Below are positions 1 through 11,082 of a stretch of 64,000 bases of DNA, one piece after another. Under the pieces are notes generated by a model. The model worked only from the letters and a program-made list of their open reading frames with translations. It had not been told where the DNA came from and ran no database searches. The position numbers and the translations under genes are program-made. This DNA is from Mermis nigrescens (lineage: Eukaryota; Nematoda; Enoplea; Mermithida; Mermithidae): assembly GCA_036768485.1 (NCBI GenBank), contig JAVLUZ010000339.1, positions 1 through 64,000 of the forward strand. The letters run 5' to 3'. Numbering within the stretch: the first letter of the stretch is position 1; each line of letters opens with the position of its first letter.

Positions 1-214
1 CAGACCCCAAAATACGATTGCAACCCCCCTCCTTACTACTTATGCCTTGGGCCGCTTGAAGTATGCCTTGAAATGCAGCGCGGCAAACTTCGCGCCTCGC
101 TCGCGTGGCACCAGGAAGTATGCCATGGGTCAGCGCGAATTTGGCGCGACAACCGCTGTGGCGAATTTGCGCCATTTGCCGAGCCGCATGAAGTATGTTT
201 TGGGCTCAAGGCTA
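1..214. repeat. GC-richer segment with repeated GAAGTATG motif
   Basis: This short stretch is clearly richer in G+C than its surroundings and contains the motif GAAGTATG at least three times, at spacings of roughly 60-90 bases. It joins the LINE remnant on its right at about base 215, where the reverse-transcriptase frame loses similarity. It is probably a different repeat into which the LINE was inserted or to which it was joined. No coding function is visible. Confidence 0.35.
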
Positions 215-905
215 TGTCATCGGCAAAGGTAAGATCTGTGATTGAATGTTCACTTGGGTATATTGTAATCCCACCCGGGCTATTGTCGAGGGCACTTTTT
301 AGTACATGGTCGATACAGATGTTAAACAAATAGGGTAACAGAACGCCTCCTTGTCCAACTGCCGGTATTCGTAGAAAATTCCTGACTGTCCTCTCCATAG
401 GCTCTGATTTGACAGTTCGTTTTGGCGTACATAGCTGCACACAGCTCTTTTAATTTGGGAGGCAGTCCTTCTAATTTAAGTAGAGACCAGATCAATTGTC
501 GGTCAATATTATCAAAGGCCGCAGTAAAGTCCGAGAAGGCAACCACCGTTGGTTGCTTGAATTCATGGCGAAGTTCTAAGATTCGGCGCAGCGTGGAAAT
601 CTGGTCAATGCAACCTCGACCTGGTCTGAATCCAGCCTGATTTTCTCTGGTGTTTCTTTTGCGGTTTGGTAACAGTCGATTAAGCAGAATTTTTTCCATC
701 AATTTATAGGCATTATTCAGCAGCAAAATACCACAATAGTTATTGCAACGTTTTTTGTCACCTTTCTTATACAAGGGTAAAACTATCGCTGTTTGCCAGT
801 CAGTTGGAACTGACTCATCTTTCCAGATCATAGAATACAGTTCCTGTAAGTCAGCAATGAGAGCAAGGTTGTTGATCTTAAATAAGTCGGGTGGAAGGCC
901 ATCAA
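215..905 (-). pseudogene. Truncated non-LTR (LINE) reverse transcriptase
   Basis: Read on the minus strand from about 905 to 215 this is the palm/fingers part of a LINE reverse transcriptase, the enzyme of target-primed reverse transcription. Visible landmarks in order are IDGLPPDLFK, a VLPLYKKGDK block, the QAGFRPGRGCIDQI block, VAFSDFTAAFDNIDR (first catalytic Asp region) and the FADDIAL catalytic box near base 210. The frame shifts once around 330, between the ORF parts ending near 322 and resuming by 440. The 5' end stops at an in-frame TAA near 906, so endonuclease and N-terminal domains are missing, as are thumb and C-terminal parts. The clade (RTE-, CR1- or Jockey-like) cannot be fixed by eye. 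It is a dead fragment. Confidence 0.85.
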
Positions 906-1506
906 TTTACATGGGGCTATGAGAATCATCAGAATGGAAAAATGGAAACTTTCCTCAGGAAAATGATGCTAAATTAATGCTAAAACATTCATGAAATTAA
1001 ATTTTTTTTCAAAAGTGCTTGAAATTAAGCATACAATGTAGGTTAACGTAGTTCTAAGGGTATTTTAGTATCTATACTAGTTTTTGATGTGATTCAGCTT
1101 TTGACGCCTCACACCATGAAGAAAGAATGACGAATTTCCTGGGAAAAATGAGGTGAAATGAAAACTAAAGACTTATTAATGAAGAATTTAATGCAAAAAC
1201 ACTTTAGGATAGTCATACACTACGGGATAACGTAGATTTTACGCTATTAAAGCATTTGTGCCAGTTTTGAAAGCCATTTTGGTTCAAAAATTTTTCCTGA
1301 CGATCCCACCATAGACGGGCTTTTCAGTAGCATCTAAAGTTTAAAAATCTTTAGTAATTAAAAATTTTCAAATTTAGTTTCTATGCATTTCGTCAAGAGT
1401 TTTGTGATGCCACTTGATAATAAACTTTGAAAAATGACATTTTTGTGCCCTATAATCAATTTATCACCATATTTTAACGTTTAAAACTTTCGGAACCCCT
1501 ACACAG
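906..1506. other. AT-rich intergenic stretch
   Basis: I see no ORF with recognisable content and no tandem structure. The sequence is A/T-rich with phrases such as TGGAAACTTTCCT that recur loosely elsewhere in the window (for example near 18540), suggesting old decayed dispersed repeats. Confidence 0.5.
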
Positions 1507-1510
1507 ACGA

Positions 1511-2022
1511 TGTTACGGTCGCGCCTCTTGTTACGGTCGTGGTTTAGGTGTGGGGGGCTGAGTTGCGGTCGGGGACTTCAGCTAGTTCGGAGGTCTTAAG
1601 GTTAAGACTTATGTGGTAAGTACCGAGAGTATTCCAAGACACGTTTTATTAATCACAAAAACACGAATAGAAGACTAACTCAAAACCGACTCAAAAACCA
1701 ATCGAACCAAAGACCAAAGACGAACCTAGGACCGAACCAATAAATGAACAAAACGCGCGACTTAAATACTTGATGGGCTACGTGCCATCAGGCAACAAAC
1801 GAAAGAGCTAAATTAGGCAAGAAACGAAATTCACTCAGATCGCTTTCGTCGATCCCTCACGTATTTCGCTTTTGCCTCGCTTCTTCGACGGCTGCCTCGA
1901 GTCACGTATTTCATCTTCCGCCATCAAATACACATTGCCCCTAACTGCGCAATTCATTAATGTTCGATGCTTGCGCAGCTATCGGCGTCATCACTGTCGT
2001 CAGTCCCTTGGCCGTCCTGACA
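1511..2022 (-). repeat. 3' LTR of the TRIM element
   Basis: This 512-bp LTR is TG...CA bounded. It differs from its partner at 2457-2970 only by scattered substitutions and one-base indels, so insertion is recent in relative terms. Confidence 0.88.
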
Positions 2023-2386
2023 TTCCTCTTCTTCAAATTGGACGCCCTCGTCCAAATCTTCGTCCGATGGGATTGGCGAATCCACCTCATCTGCTCTTGC
2101 CTCCCATCCACTTAAAGAACCAAAGGAGCCCGGCACAAAACCTCGCAAATGTAGATCTGGCTCCTTCCATACACTCTGGTGACCAAATGAGCCTGGTGGG
2201 CCGAATGCCGAGTTTGTACCACCTGGCACTATGACTGGGCCCTTCTTTTTGCTATTACGAGGTGGACTGTCATCTTTTTCAGTTTCGGCATACTCGGTAC
2301 TATCATGGGGCGGTTCGTCGCATTCCTCTTCTTCATTTGGGGCATCCTCGTCCCAATTCTGTAAAATTAGCAGACCTTTGTCTGAG
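1957..2386 (-). CDS. Acidic reading frame inside the TRIM element
   Basis: The internal region is open on the minus strand for about 140 codons, from a TAA near 2386 into the 3' LTR where it stops at 1957. It lacks an ATG near its start. The frame is preceded by TTTTACAG, which could act as a splice acceptor. The product is acidic and contains two related pieces, DEDAPNEEEEC and DEDLDEGVQFEEEEC, plus a Gly/Pro-rich middle. I do not recognise a family. It may be a gag remnant or just open by chance, but conservation of reading frame across the internal region and into the LTR is notable. Confidence 0.3.
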
Positions 2387-2456
2387 AATTAATTGGGAAC
2401 CTTTGTTCTTTCGATTACTGAGTCTATGCTCTAGTAAAATTAGCAGTCTCGCCACT

Positions 2457-2970
2457 TGTTACGGTCGCGCCTCTTGTTACGGTCGTGGTTTAGGTGTGGG
2501 GGCTGAGTTGCGGTCGGGGACTTCAGCTAGTTCGGAGGTCTTAAGGTTAAGACTTATGTGGTAAGTACCGAGAGTATTCCAACACACGCTTTTATTAATC
2601 ACAAAAACACGAATAGAAGACTAACTCAAAACCGACTCAAAAACCAATCGAACCAAAGACCAAAGACGAACCTAGGACCGAACCAATAAATGAACAAAAC
2701 GCGCGACTTAAATACTTGATGGGCTACGTGCCATCAGGCAACAAACGAAAGAGCTAAATTAGGCAAGAAACGAAATTCACTCAGATCGCTTTCGCTCGAT
2801 CCCTCACGTATTTCGCTTTTTGCCTCGCTTCTTCGACGGCTGCCTCGAGTCACGTATTTTGTCTTCCGCCATCAAGTGCATGTCGCCCCTAACTGCGCAA
2901 TTCATTAATGTTCGACGCTTGCGCAGCTATCGGCGTCATCAATGTCGTCAGTCCCTTGGCCGTCCTGACA
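2457..2970 (-). repeat. 5' LTR of the TRIM element
   Basis: This 514-bp LTR lies upstream for a minus-strand transcript. TATTTAAG sits near 2710 and the AATAAAA poly(A) signal near 2592, both in minus-strand sense. The putative primer-binding site starts two bases inside the internal region. Confidence 0.88.
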
Positions 2971-2984
2971 ACGATTGGGGTCCA

Positions 2985-3800
2985 TAACCGCCGCATTGTA
3001 CAGAACCGCCACATTGGAAAGCACAATCGTCAGATAATTCACAACCCCCGCATGCCTATTTCACAACCGCCACATAGTACAAAACCGCTGCAGCCGCTAT
3101 TTCACAAGAAATGTGTGTTAGATCAGGCGTAAACACATGAAAAACATATAACTTATGTACGCTTCTCATTTAATTAAACAAAATTTAGAAAATATTGTTT
3201 TTTGGGAATAATAAATGGCCGACTAAGAAACACACCAGTAAGAATTTGTGAATTTAATGCATAATTGAAGCTGAAGCTTCTCTCATAGGCAAAATGTTTT
3301 CGTGTTGATGCAGCAATAATTTACATACTATTAAGTATGTAACGTCTCCAATTTGTACTTGGAATGAAAATGAATTCTCCCTAAAACTCCCAAGAATTTG
3401 GGCCTTTGTCTATTAGTTGTAAATTCAAGCGCCAAAAATTCGGCACTTTTGAGTCAAAAAAGGCGCACGTCTTACAATTTTAGGAAGGATCGACAATTCT
3501 GGGAAATCGCAGCCATATTGCAGGGGGGAATAGTAGTCATTCTGGAGGGTCAGTTCCCCTAAGAACACGTAAGCATACAACATGTATAGCGATTTATGAA
3601 CTATGCGACGGTTGTAAAAAGTATGTGGCAGTACTGTAATATGCGGCGATAAAGAAGTCGAGTGCTTTGCGGCGGTTCTGTATCACGCGGCAGTTGCGAA
3701 CTATGCGACAGCTGTGAATTATGCGGCGGTTGTACTTTCCAAGTGGCGTTTCTGTACTATGCAGCAGTTTTAGAAAACTATGTGGCGGTTGTGCATCCGA
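2985..3800. repeat. Opposed arrays of a ~16-18 bp GCGGCGGTT motif
   Basis: From about 2985 to 3095 the motif AACCGCCRCATNGTACA is repeated imperfectly. From 3594 to 3800 its reverse complement (CTATGCGGCGGTTGTG and variants) occurs about ten times. The two arrays face each other across about 500 bp of ordinary AT-rich sequence, so a transcript could fold back. The left array begins just after the TRIM insertion site. The ORF readings in both arrays are low-complexity artefacts. Confidence 0.65.
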
Positions 3801-3842
3801 CCCTATGCAGAACATCCCCTCCAATTTAGTCTATAGTCTTGT

Positions 3843-4172
3843 ATGATCACTCGTTTATTGTTGAAAAAGTGCTTTAAATACGAGCTTTTTAATATTCCAA
3901 GATACTACAGCAATGGCTTAAAGCCGATTATGGCCATTACCATAATATGCGGTACTTGGCTTTTCGGTTTAATATGCAGCATATATTTGACGTTCAGTGA
4001 CAATGATAACGATGATTATATAGGAGTATTGCCTTACTGTAATGCTCTTTTTGTGTACGACGTCGAAGCGTTCCGACTTTTGTGCGCCGTTTTGTTGCCA
4101 AGCGAAATTTCGGCTGCAGTGGCTTCCGTTATTTTGTGGTTCAAGGTCGTGAAGCCGCTCGAATCGCAGGTA
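3843..4172 (+). CDS. Exon of a putative serpentine (7TM) receptor
   Basis: The frame encodes two hydrophobic segments, PIMAITIICGTWLFGLICSI and CAVLLPSEISAAVASVILWF, separated by an acidic loop with YCNALFVYDVEAFRLL, and ends in a basic stretch KVVKPLES. It finishes at CAG followed by GTACGT, a good splice donor at 4173. This looks like the TM4-loop-TM5 part of a nematode-type chemoreceptor-like receptor. A stop lies just upstream of 3843, so the exon probably starts after an AG near 3832 rather than at this ATG. TM6-TM7 are plausibly the exon at 7165-7530, about 3 kb away, although the phase does not fit directly and an extra exon would be needed. Family assignment is from pattern only. Confidence 0.5.
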
Positions 4173-4286
4173 CGTTTTCCGAAAAATCAGTTTCGCGGAA
4201 CGGGGTGTATAAAGCGTAATGATATTAAAAATCACAATATTCAAAAAAGGCGGGCGGGGGTCAGACGTGTAAGAGAGAATGGGCAT

Positions 4287-4534
4287 CATAAGTGGGCACC
4301 ACCAAAATTCTAGGAGGGAGTTGCAAGTTTTCTCAAAGGTCAACAAATGGTCTTAAAAATGGTGTTATAGCTAGAGAACACAATTTTTCAACGCTTCTAT
4401 CCGTTGGCATAAACAAATTGCGAAAAAAAACGAAAAAAAATTTCAAAATTGAATTCTGGGGTGTATTTTGGTTTCTGGGGGTATAAGCCCTTCTGGAGGG
4501 TGCATGCTCTAAACCTTCCCCACGCCCACATGTG
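4287..4534 (+). mobile_element. hAT-like MITE, copy in the receptor intron
   Basis: The element begins CATAAGTGGGC and ends CGCCCACATGTG, matching the ends of the family described at 11447-11711. Flanks ATGGGCAT and ATGACGAT agree at 6 of 8 positions, an eroded 8-bp duplication. It sits about 115 bp after the splice donor of the receptor exon. ORFs inside it are repeat artefacts. Confidence 0.7.
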
Positions 4535-6788
4535 ATGACGATTCCCCACCTAGAGTTAGTTAAACCCTATTGCTTAAAGTCAGAAAGTATCTGACCCTTC
4601 ACTTCGATTTTAGGAATTTTAGAAAAAATTTCGGTTTTTGCCCATTTTAGGTGCTTTTCTTAAGTGATTTTTGACCAAATATCGTGGGTCATTTACCCCG
4701 CTTCACTCCTAAAAACGGCCGGAGAATCTCGCAGGTCCCTTTCACCGGAATCAATACCACCATGAAAGAATTTTTTTGACAGTTTTTGGGAATTCAGCTA
4801 ATTTTGTGCTACCCGGACCCTGAGATATTTAGTCGTTGTCCGTGCTTGATATTAGAAAATTAATTTAAGATCTATTTTCATTGGTGTTAAATAGTTAAAT
4901 TCAATTTTTTCGACTCTATCTTGCTAAATACGAGTTACTGATTAACATAAATTAACGTTGCACGCACACATCCGCAACACACATTCACGTAGGGTTTTTC
5001 ATGAAAAAATAGTCAAACGCTCAAACGCTGGAAATTAAAAATTTACAAGCAAGGTGAAATCAAAATGGGGTAGAGCGGTCGTTTAAACTGAAAACGTATT
5101 ATTATATTTCGAAACATTAAGCTAGTCTGGTCCTGAGAAAATAAATTAAATTTTTATTATTTTGAAAATTCGATGGCTTCATGATGTTTTTTAATCGCAT
5201 GGATGAAGTTTTCCATTTTCCTTTATACGCGTAATGATATAATTGAAGCCCATATTTCCAAAATTTCAAAATTAAGAGAAATGTTGACCCTGACCTCAAG
5301 CGGCAAAAAAAACGCGATTTTGACATTGAGTTTCGTATGAATTTTAAATTCTACCATAATCAGTCTGAATTTGTGCGCTGAAATACAGGTTTAAATTTCA
5401 AAAAGTTATCTTTTATGGTCTGTCCTCACTTTCGACGAACTTTGGCATAGAATTTTCATATCTTCTCTTTCGAATATCAGCCAAATTTAGCTTTATGTAT
5501 GTCGCTGTTTACTGCAAATAACAAATATTATCGCTATAATGTAAGTTTAAAGAATTCAAAGTAACAAATAATATTACGCTGTACGTTTCAGAAATTTGTT
5601 TCAGATTATCGTCATGCCTGTAGAATACAGTTTGTATGGCAAGTTTGTTCGACGCCTGATGGTCAACATGAGTAGGTAAATAAATTAATTATCAGTATAA
5701 TGAATAAAATGAAAATATGTATACATGAATGTAGGGGGCTGGGGATTTGGACGACATATGAGCTTGGGTATCGGATCAGACAGGCACGTGAGGGGTTCGA
5801 GGTTCTAGGCGTTATACTGGGCAGCGACCGAATTTTGGATGTCTAGGTGGTTTAAAACTCGGCGAACATCCCGAAACCATGCCGAAAATTTAATTCTATT
5901 GGTTTTACGATTTTTTCGGGGGTCTACCGAATTCTGGGGGTGCAAACTTCTCTTTCCTAACCTCTACGCCCATGTATGGTATAGACCCGCAGAATGAAAA
6001 AATTGAAAGTTTCCTGAAAATAAGGCTTATAATGGATGGAAATTGAAAATTTTCTTAATAATTGCTTAAAATTGACCATTAATGCGTATTTTTATCGAAA
6101 ATTTTTTATATAAAAAAGGTTTAAGGTTTCAAGTTGAAATGGTTCTAACTTTTTTGTAGTCCTTTTATCTTTCGCTTAATCTTGTGCAGCTAAACGCTGC
6201 TTGTCCCTCTAAGAAGGACGTAATACAAACAAATATCGCGTCTATTTAATAGGCTAGAGTCTCGTTCCAGACGTAAATCATTTTCCTACGGGGTCCTGTC
6301 CGAAATTTTTTTCGAATTTGAAGATTTCTAAATTAGAGTAAATTATCTGCTATTATTTATTATTTAAAATTATCTCAGTTATTCCTTTTTATGAGTCTAA
6401 ACCAGATATGAAGCTAATACATCAGTCAAGCCAAAGTTTATTGCAGTGTCAATGAAAACTGGTACAAATGCAAGCAAGCATGATACAATCGTAATTGTAC
6501 TTAGGGGAGAGGTTTGACCCCCAGAATCGCTACTAAGCCCTGCAAAATGGCTGTCACTCCCCAGAATTGTCGATTTTGTAAAAGGGTGCCTTTTTAAGCG
6601 TGTTTAGCTAATTTTCGCTCAAAAGTCTCAAATTTTCGTCGCTTCGCGCCTCATATACATTTTTTGACTATATTCTGTTCAATTTACTCGATTTTTCGAA
6701 ATTTTTTCTTCCTAGGTTCCTATTTGAGGTGAACACATCTTTCTTTTAAGTCGAAAAAGGTACTTTTTCAAAATTTTCTGAGCCAGAT
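4535..6788. other. Probable intron sequence, no gene seen
   Basis: This is AT-rich DNA without a convincing coding frame. It includes a weak MITE-like fragment around 5740-5975 that ends CTACGCCCATGTATGG. Another fragment near 6486-6560 contains CCCCCAGAAT phrases. I read it as an intron of the flanking receptor gene containing decayed repeats. Confidence 0.4.
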
Positions 6789-7036
6789 CATACGTGGGCA
6801 ACACCGAAATTTCGGCGGGGTTGCGTGATTTTTCAAAGGTCAAAAAATGGTATTAGAGATGGTATAATGGCTAAAAACACCATTTCTTAACGTTTTTCAT
6901 TGAGTAATCTATTGGCATTAAAAAAAGTGCAAACAAAAGACAGAAAAAATTTTAGAAATCGAATTCTGGGGAGTAATTATGTCTTCTGGGGGATTGCATA
7001 TGCCACAACCGCCCTCCCCACACACGTCAACGTGTG
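6789..7036 (+). mobile_element. hAT-like MITE, degraded copy
   Basis: It starts CATACGTGGGC and ends CAACGTGTG, with the typical interior (CATTTCTTAACGTTTTTCATTGAG and a run of T/G-rich sequence). The flanking octamers AGCCAGAT and GTCCTGAT match only partly, so the insertion is old. Confidence 0.65.
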
Positions 7037-7164
7037 GTCCTGATTCCCACTCCCAATTACCCTGCTGTATATGTATGGATGCATTATGCTGAAAGATATC
7101 ATTGTTCGTACGACTGCGAAGACTCCACGGCGTATTTTAGAATATTATTTGCTATATTTCCAGA

Positions 7165-7530
7165 TTCATGCTTACGAGTAGCCTAGTGCACGCCGTCTGC
7201 TGGTCAACTATTTTGATAGTGACCATGGTCATAGTCGACTACATGTATGTTCCTACGGAGAATTATATTGTTCTGGCCCAGTATTTGTTTTATATGCTCT
7301 GCTTGGCTCACATGATTATGCATCCTTTGCTATCGATTATATTTTGCGAGTTTTTGCAAAAACGCCTGTTGGAGATGTTTCCTTGTTTGAAGAAAGTAAT
7401 AAGCAAAAAGTTGCGTAAAAACAAAACCGTTGTCGTCAAATATCGATTGAAAAATGACGACGGGCACGTTGACGCAATGAAGAAAATGTTGGAGAAGAAA
7501 AATGATGATACCAGGGCTGAATCGAAATAG
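7165..7530 (+). CDS. C-terminal exon of a putative serpentine receptor
   Basis: The frame reads through two strong hydrophobic segments, VHAVCWSTILIVTMVIVDYM and YLFYMLCLAHMIMHPLLSII, then a Lys/Arg-rich tail and a stop, as expected of TM6, TM7 and the cytoplasmic tail of a receptor. A splice acceptor TTTCCAG ends at 7164. Just upstream (about 7084-7160, another frame) one can read a segment YDCEDSTAYFRILFAIFP that resembles the TM4-TM5 loop of the 3843 exon (YDVEAFRLL). So this may be the tail of a second, tandem receptor copy rather than of the first. The terminal exon call is firmer than the gene model. Confidence 0.5.
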   Translation, partial: FMLTSSLVHAVCWSTILIVTMVIVDYMYVPTENYIVLAQYLFYMLCLAHMIMHPLLSIIFCEFLQKRLLEMFPCLKKVISKKLRKNKTVVVKYRLKNDDGHVDAMKKMLEKKNDDTRAESK

Positions 7531-7623
7531 AAATAAGGTCTGGTATTGAAGGATACGTCGCTTTTTTCTCAATCTTTTTTTTTGCATTAATCTCACGCGA
7601 TTTTTTTAAATTTTATCCCAAGT

Positions 7624-7776
7624 CACATAGGCGTGGGAACCTGGTAAAAAGTCCAGACCCCCAGATTTTGGTGGATATCCTAAAATTGATAGAGACTCTC
7701 GCAATTGAGTTTTTGGTGCTATTTGTAGCAATTTAGTCCCTTCAGGTCCCCAGAATTTGGCTACTGCCCATGTATG
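7624..7776. mobile_element. Short MITE, family B
   Basis: About 150 bp beginning CACATAGGCGTGGG and ending GCCCATGTATG, with an interior phrase AATTGATAGA and TTTTTGGTGCTATTT. The same phrases occur at 17875-18009, 20103-20250 and 48268-48360. No target duplication could be confirmed here. Confidence 0.55.
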
Positions 7777-8988
7777 TACGAGGTTAGCAACCAAATACAG
7801 CAGGTTCCAAAAAATTTTAAAGGTAAAATAAATGAGAAAAAATCGATCTCATTGAGGTTTACATATGTGCTAGTGTGAGAAATCACGGAACAAATCGAAA
7901 ATTTTTCTGAATTTAATTCTAGTAGGTCTGTCGAATTGAAGAGATTTCTTTTTAGATTTCAGGTGCCCTACTAAGCCCAAAGCCAACGTTCATGCTTGAG
8001 GACCAGTTTATTCTATTCTATCTACTTCGTATTCTACGATTAAGATTTTTCAATATGTATATTCTTGATCACACTCAAATTATTTGGATACTTATGTATA
8101 TTCATATTAAAATAAAAAATAAAAATAGAATAAAATTGATATAATAAAATAAAAGAAATAAAATGGGAGAACCGATGAGAAAATTGTCCGAAAAACTCCA
8201 AGCTTGGCCAAAAGAATCAGGCGCATTTTTGTTGACATGCATATTGAATAAAAATTCGGCCAGCAGCTTAAGTCGATGCGATATGGCTGTAATATTATGA
8301 TTGTACGTGAAAACAATGCTCATTGATAACATACGAGTATCATAAAATATTGCTCAAAAGGGATTTCTAAAAAAAGCGTTTTGACGTAATTTGACATCAG
8401 CGATTTTCTGGATTTTGTCAAAATTTGGCCCGTAGACATAGAAATACGCGCTTCGATTGTTTGCTGGGTCGTGGAAGACTAGCTTTACATCTGCTAAGGA
8501 TGTTTCTAGCAGTTGATGCAATCCGAATGGCGGCTTTGGAAAATTTGATATATCCCAGACAAAAATACGGTTTGCGGGCTAGCAAATTGAATATAACAGA
8601 CAAATGGTCCATTCGTATCTTGGTGCGTTGAATAAATTGCTTAAAACAATCTTCCCAAGAGCGGAAAGCCATATATTGACAATCGTTTACAAATTCCAAA
8701 TCGTATCCCAAAATTGAACGTTTTGAAAATAAATTTTGCAGTTGCAATAGCACACGCACTACATTATACAATGCTTTGTTGCTTTTAACAAGCCTAGTCG
8801 CTCCAATCGCTGCAGTGGACACAATCAGCGTTTTCAGTGGTGGTCAATGTAAACATTCGCTCCACCAATGTTCCTGCTGATCAACACGACAAGTGTGATT
8901 TTGCACGGTTGACAGCCTAATAGATTTATAATGCGGGCATAGTCCTCCATATACGTTCTGTCACAAATTGTCGTCCTAAGGCAATGGA
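7777..8988. other. AT-rich stretch with a weak minus-strand frame
   Basis: A 134-codon minus-strand frame at 8418-8822 is the only sizeable ORF. It is basic and Ser/Leu-rich with no motif I recognise. It may be the decayed continuation of the element whose N-rich frame lies at 9537-10936. The rest is AT-rich with nothing recognisable. Confidence 0.35.
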
Positions 8989-9138
8989 TCAGGAGAGCTG
9001 AACTGCTGATGAAGCAGCTGCTTCCTCCATTGCTGCTCGAAATTCGATCAAATTTGAAGCATTTTGGCCGTTGAATAAAAATCGTTGAAAAGCTGGATCC
9101 ACAAGGTCAGCTTGGGCATTGGCACTTTGCTCAGCCAT
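8989..9138 (-). CDS. Short alanine-rich ORF, unknown
   Basis: A 49-codon ORF starts at an ATG (9138) and encodes a compact Ala/Gln/Asn-rich peptide with FQRFLFNGQNASNLIEF followed by AAMEEAAASSA. It ends at a TGA at 8989-8991, and the following frame is not open. It resembles the start of a gag-like or other structural protein rather than noise, and it lies downstream of the N-rich pseudogene on the same strand. I cannot name a family. Confidence 0.3.
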   Translation of the reverse strand: MAEQSANAQADLVDPAFQRFLFNGQNASNLIEFRAAMEEAAASSAVQLS

Positions 9139-9536
9139 GGATCTGCAAAAGGTGAAATGTCAGACAAAGGTACTGCATGAACAGTTTTAGATCCACTTAA
9201 TGAATAAATTGGCGCGCTATCCCGTAATTACCTTTCCCAACCAGGTAAGTCCAAAAGATTAATAATCACAGTGGGGGCAACTGGGTGGCGCAGTAACTTC
9301 ACTATACAAAAACACCAGGTACATACACATGTTTTTCTGTGATTAAGTCGGAGTACAGTAGATTCGGGTCCGGCAAAAGTCTATTTCGGTGAACAAGATC
9401 ACGTGATTAATGGGTTTTGATTGTTTAATATCAGCAGGCAACGACTGAAAAAAGCATGACACATAGGGATCCAAAAAATGAGGAGAGGAATTTTATGCAA
9501 ATAGATTTGATAATATCATGTGTTTCCGCAAGCAAT

Positions 9537-10936
9537 TCAAATTCTGCAAATATGCTCAAATGTTTGTTTTATTGCCTTGAAAATATTTTTATTAGCAATG
9601 GCAATCTGCATTTGCTGCATAAACAGACCACAATTTAAAACATCAGCAAGTTGCGATCTACTATGCAAGGATGATATGGATGAGGAGTCGGAGTTGTGAC
9701 AATGACAATGTGAACTGCATCTGTGATACGAGTGATGATAATGCATGTAATTGGTACTATTGAAGCTTTTGTCAGAGAATGTGACACAATACTGATTCGT
9801 GGATGAATATGGTGATTGCACAGAAAAATTTTCGGGATTATGAAAAAAATTATTTGTAAAAGACAAATTGTTGTCCTGCAAAGGAAAATCTGCGTTTGAT
9901 GGGTGTGACATAGGATTAGACGACGCATGTTCGACATTTGAAGGAAAATACTGCAGCTGAGGAGGATTCAACAATGGCTACAAAGGCATATTTAATGAGT
10001 TAGGCACAAAAAGCGTCGCGTTACAATTCAACAATGGCAACGGCCTGGATGGAGACAACTGCAAAATTGGTAACAATGACTGCAAAATTGCGGGTAAATG
10101 TTCCGCATAAATAGGATTCTGCGACTGTTGCAAAACAATATTTCGATATTTGAAGGATTAATTGTTAAATCAGCAAGCAAAGGCGCGCATATTGAATAAA
10201 TAGGTGTAGAATTTTCCGGAGCCATTCTGGATTGAGGATGAGTAGTCAAGGGACAAATAGTAGATGGTACTCTTGAAGATGCAAGTTACACGCGCTCTGA
10301 TAAATTGTTATGCTGTGCAAAACATTCAGCTGCATTTGCGCTATCAGTAGGATGATTTTCACGCTGAGTCGGATTAATATCATGTGTTCCAAAACCATTT
10401 GCGGCCTGAGTAAATTACGTAATTCCACAAAGTTTATGCATTTCTTCCATGTTTTCATGTTATCTTGATTTATGCGCAAAGAAAGATGAGAAAATTGAAT
10501 ACATTTAGTCTGTAACGTTTCAAAAGAAGTTTGTTGGATAAACAGATTCCGGGCGATTATTTGTGGCATTTAGGCTTAGGTTATTGCTGCTTTCTACGGC
10601 AGATGCATGGGTACACGCTTCAGAACTAGTTTCCGGGTTATTTGGCATGCTAAAAATTGGATCTTTATTTATGATTGTATTGACTGATGAATTATCGCCT
10701 ACAGCATTAGCACTATTATTAATGTTTGTCCGGACATTACTGCTTACAGATTCATCACCAGACAGTGATACGGGTAATAGATTTACCAAAGTGGGTAAAT
10801 TATTATTATTATCAATTGAAACAGAACCAGATTGTTTGTTTTGTGTTTGTTGAGTCGTATGTGGCGGTGGCAGAGATTTTTCTTCCCGGGGAAGGGGCGT
10901 TCGCAAAGTTTTCTTACCACCCATTTTTAGTATCAC
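9537..10936 (-). pseudogene. Decayed Asn/Ser-rich ORF, probably gag-like
   Basis: From 10936 down to 9537 the minus strand carries a protein of consistent composition (Asn, Ser, Gln, Pro, His) broken across at least four frames. The first piece (10936-10520) starts with a basic MGGKKTLRTPLPREEKS segment and runs into a long Asn/Ser-rich stretch. The pieces near 10400-10250, 10249-10028 and 9974-9537 have the same bias, the last ending with a helical segment LFMQQMQIAIANKNIFKAIK. Consistent strand and composition suggest one ancestral protein, perhaps a retroelement gag or a prion-like regulatory protein. No zinc knuckle or polymerase is visible nearby. Confidence 0.4.
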
Positions 10937-11082
10937 AAACGCACAAAAATTCTAATGTTGGGTTAGAGAAATGCGACTATGTTAAAATTTTGCAAAAAAT
11001 TTTCGATTCTGACCCCGTAGAAAAGAGGTTTCACAACGTTCATTGTACTTGCTTACACAAGGTAAGAGTTAGCGAGTGTTAG

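Larger units (their letters stand above)
1507..2974 (-). mobile_element. TRIM-like LTR element with 4-bp target duplication
   Basis: Two near-identical repeats (1511-2022 and 2457-2970) both begin TGTTACGG and end CCTGACA, the TG...CA ends of LTRs. They enclose only 434 bp. The 4-bp ACGA at 1507-1510 recurs at 2971-2974 as the target-site duplication. On the minus strand the base next to the 5' LTR leads into TGGCGAGACTG (2454-2444), a plausible tRNA primer-binding site. A purine run GAAGAAGAGGAA lies directly against the 3' LTR (from 2034 down to 2023), a good polypurine tract. Each LTR on that strand has TATTTAAG and, further on, AATAAAA. The element therefore reads leftward and is a non-autonomous miniature with no gag or pol. 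Confidence 0.88.

Noticed and set aside
36..210. Continuation of the LINE frame beyond the FADD box
   Set aside because: After about base 215 the frame encodes only composition-biased sequence of a different repeat.
9000..9030. CTGATGA word suggesting a hammerhead ribozyme
   Set aside because: No GAAA core strand or flanking stems in the required order.
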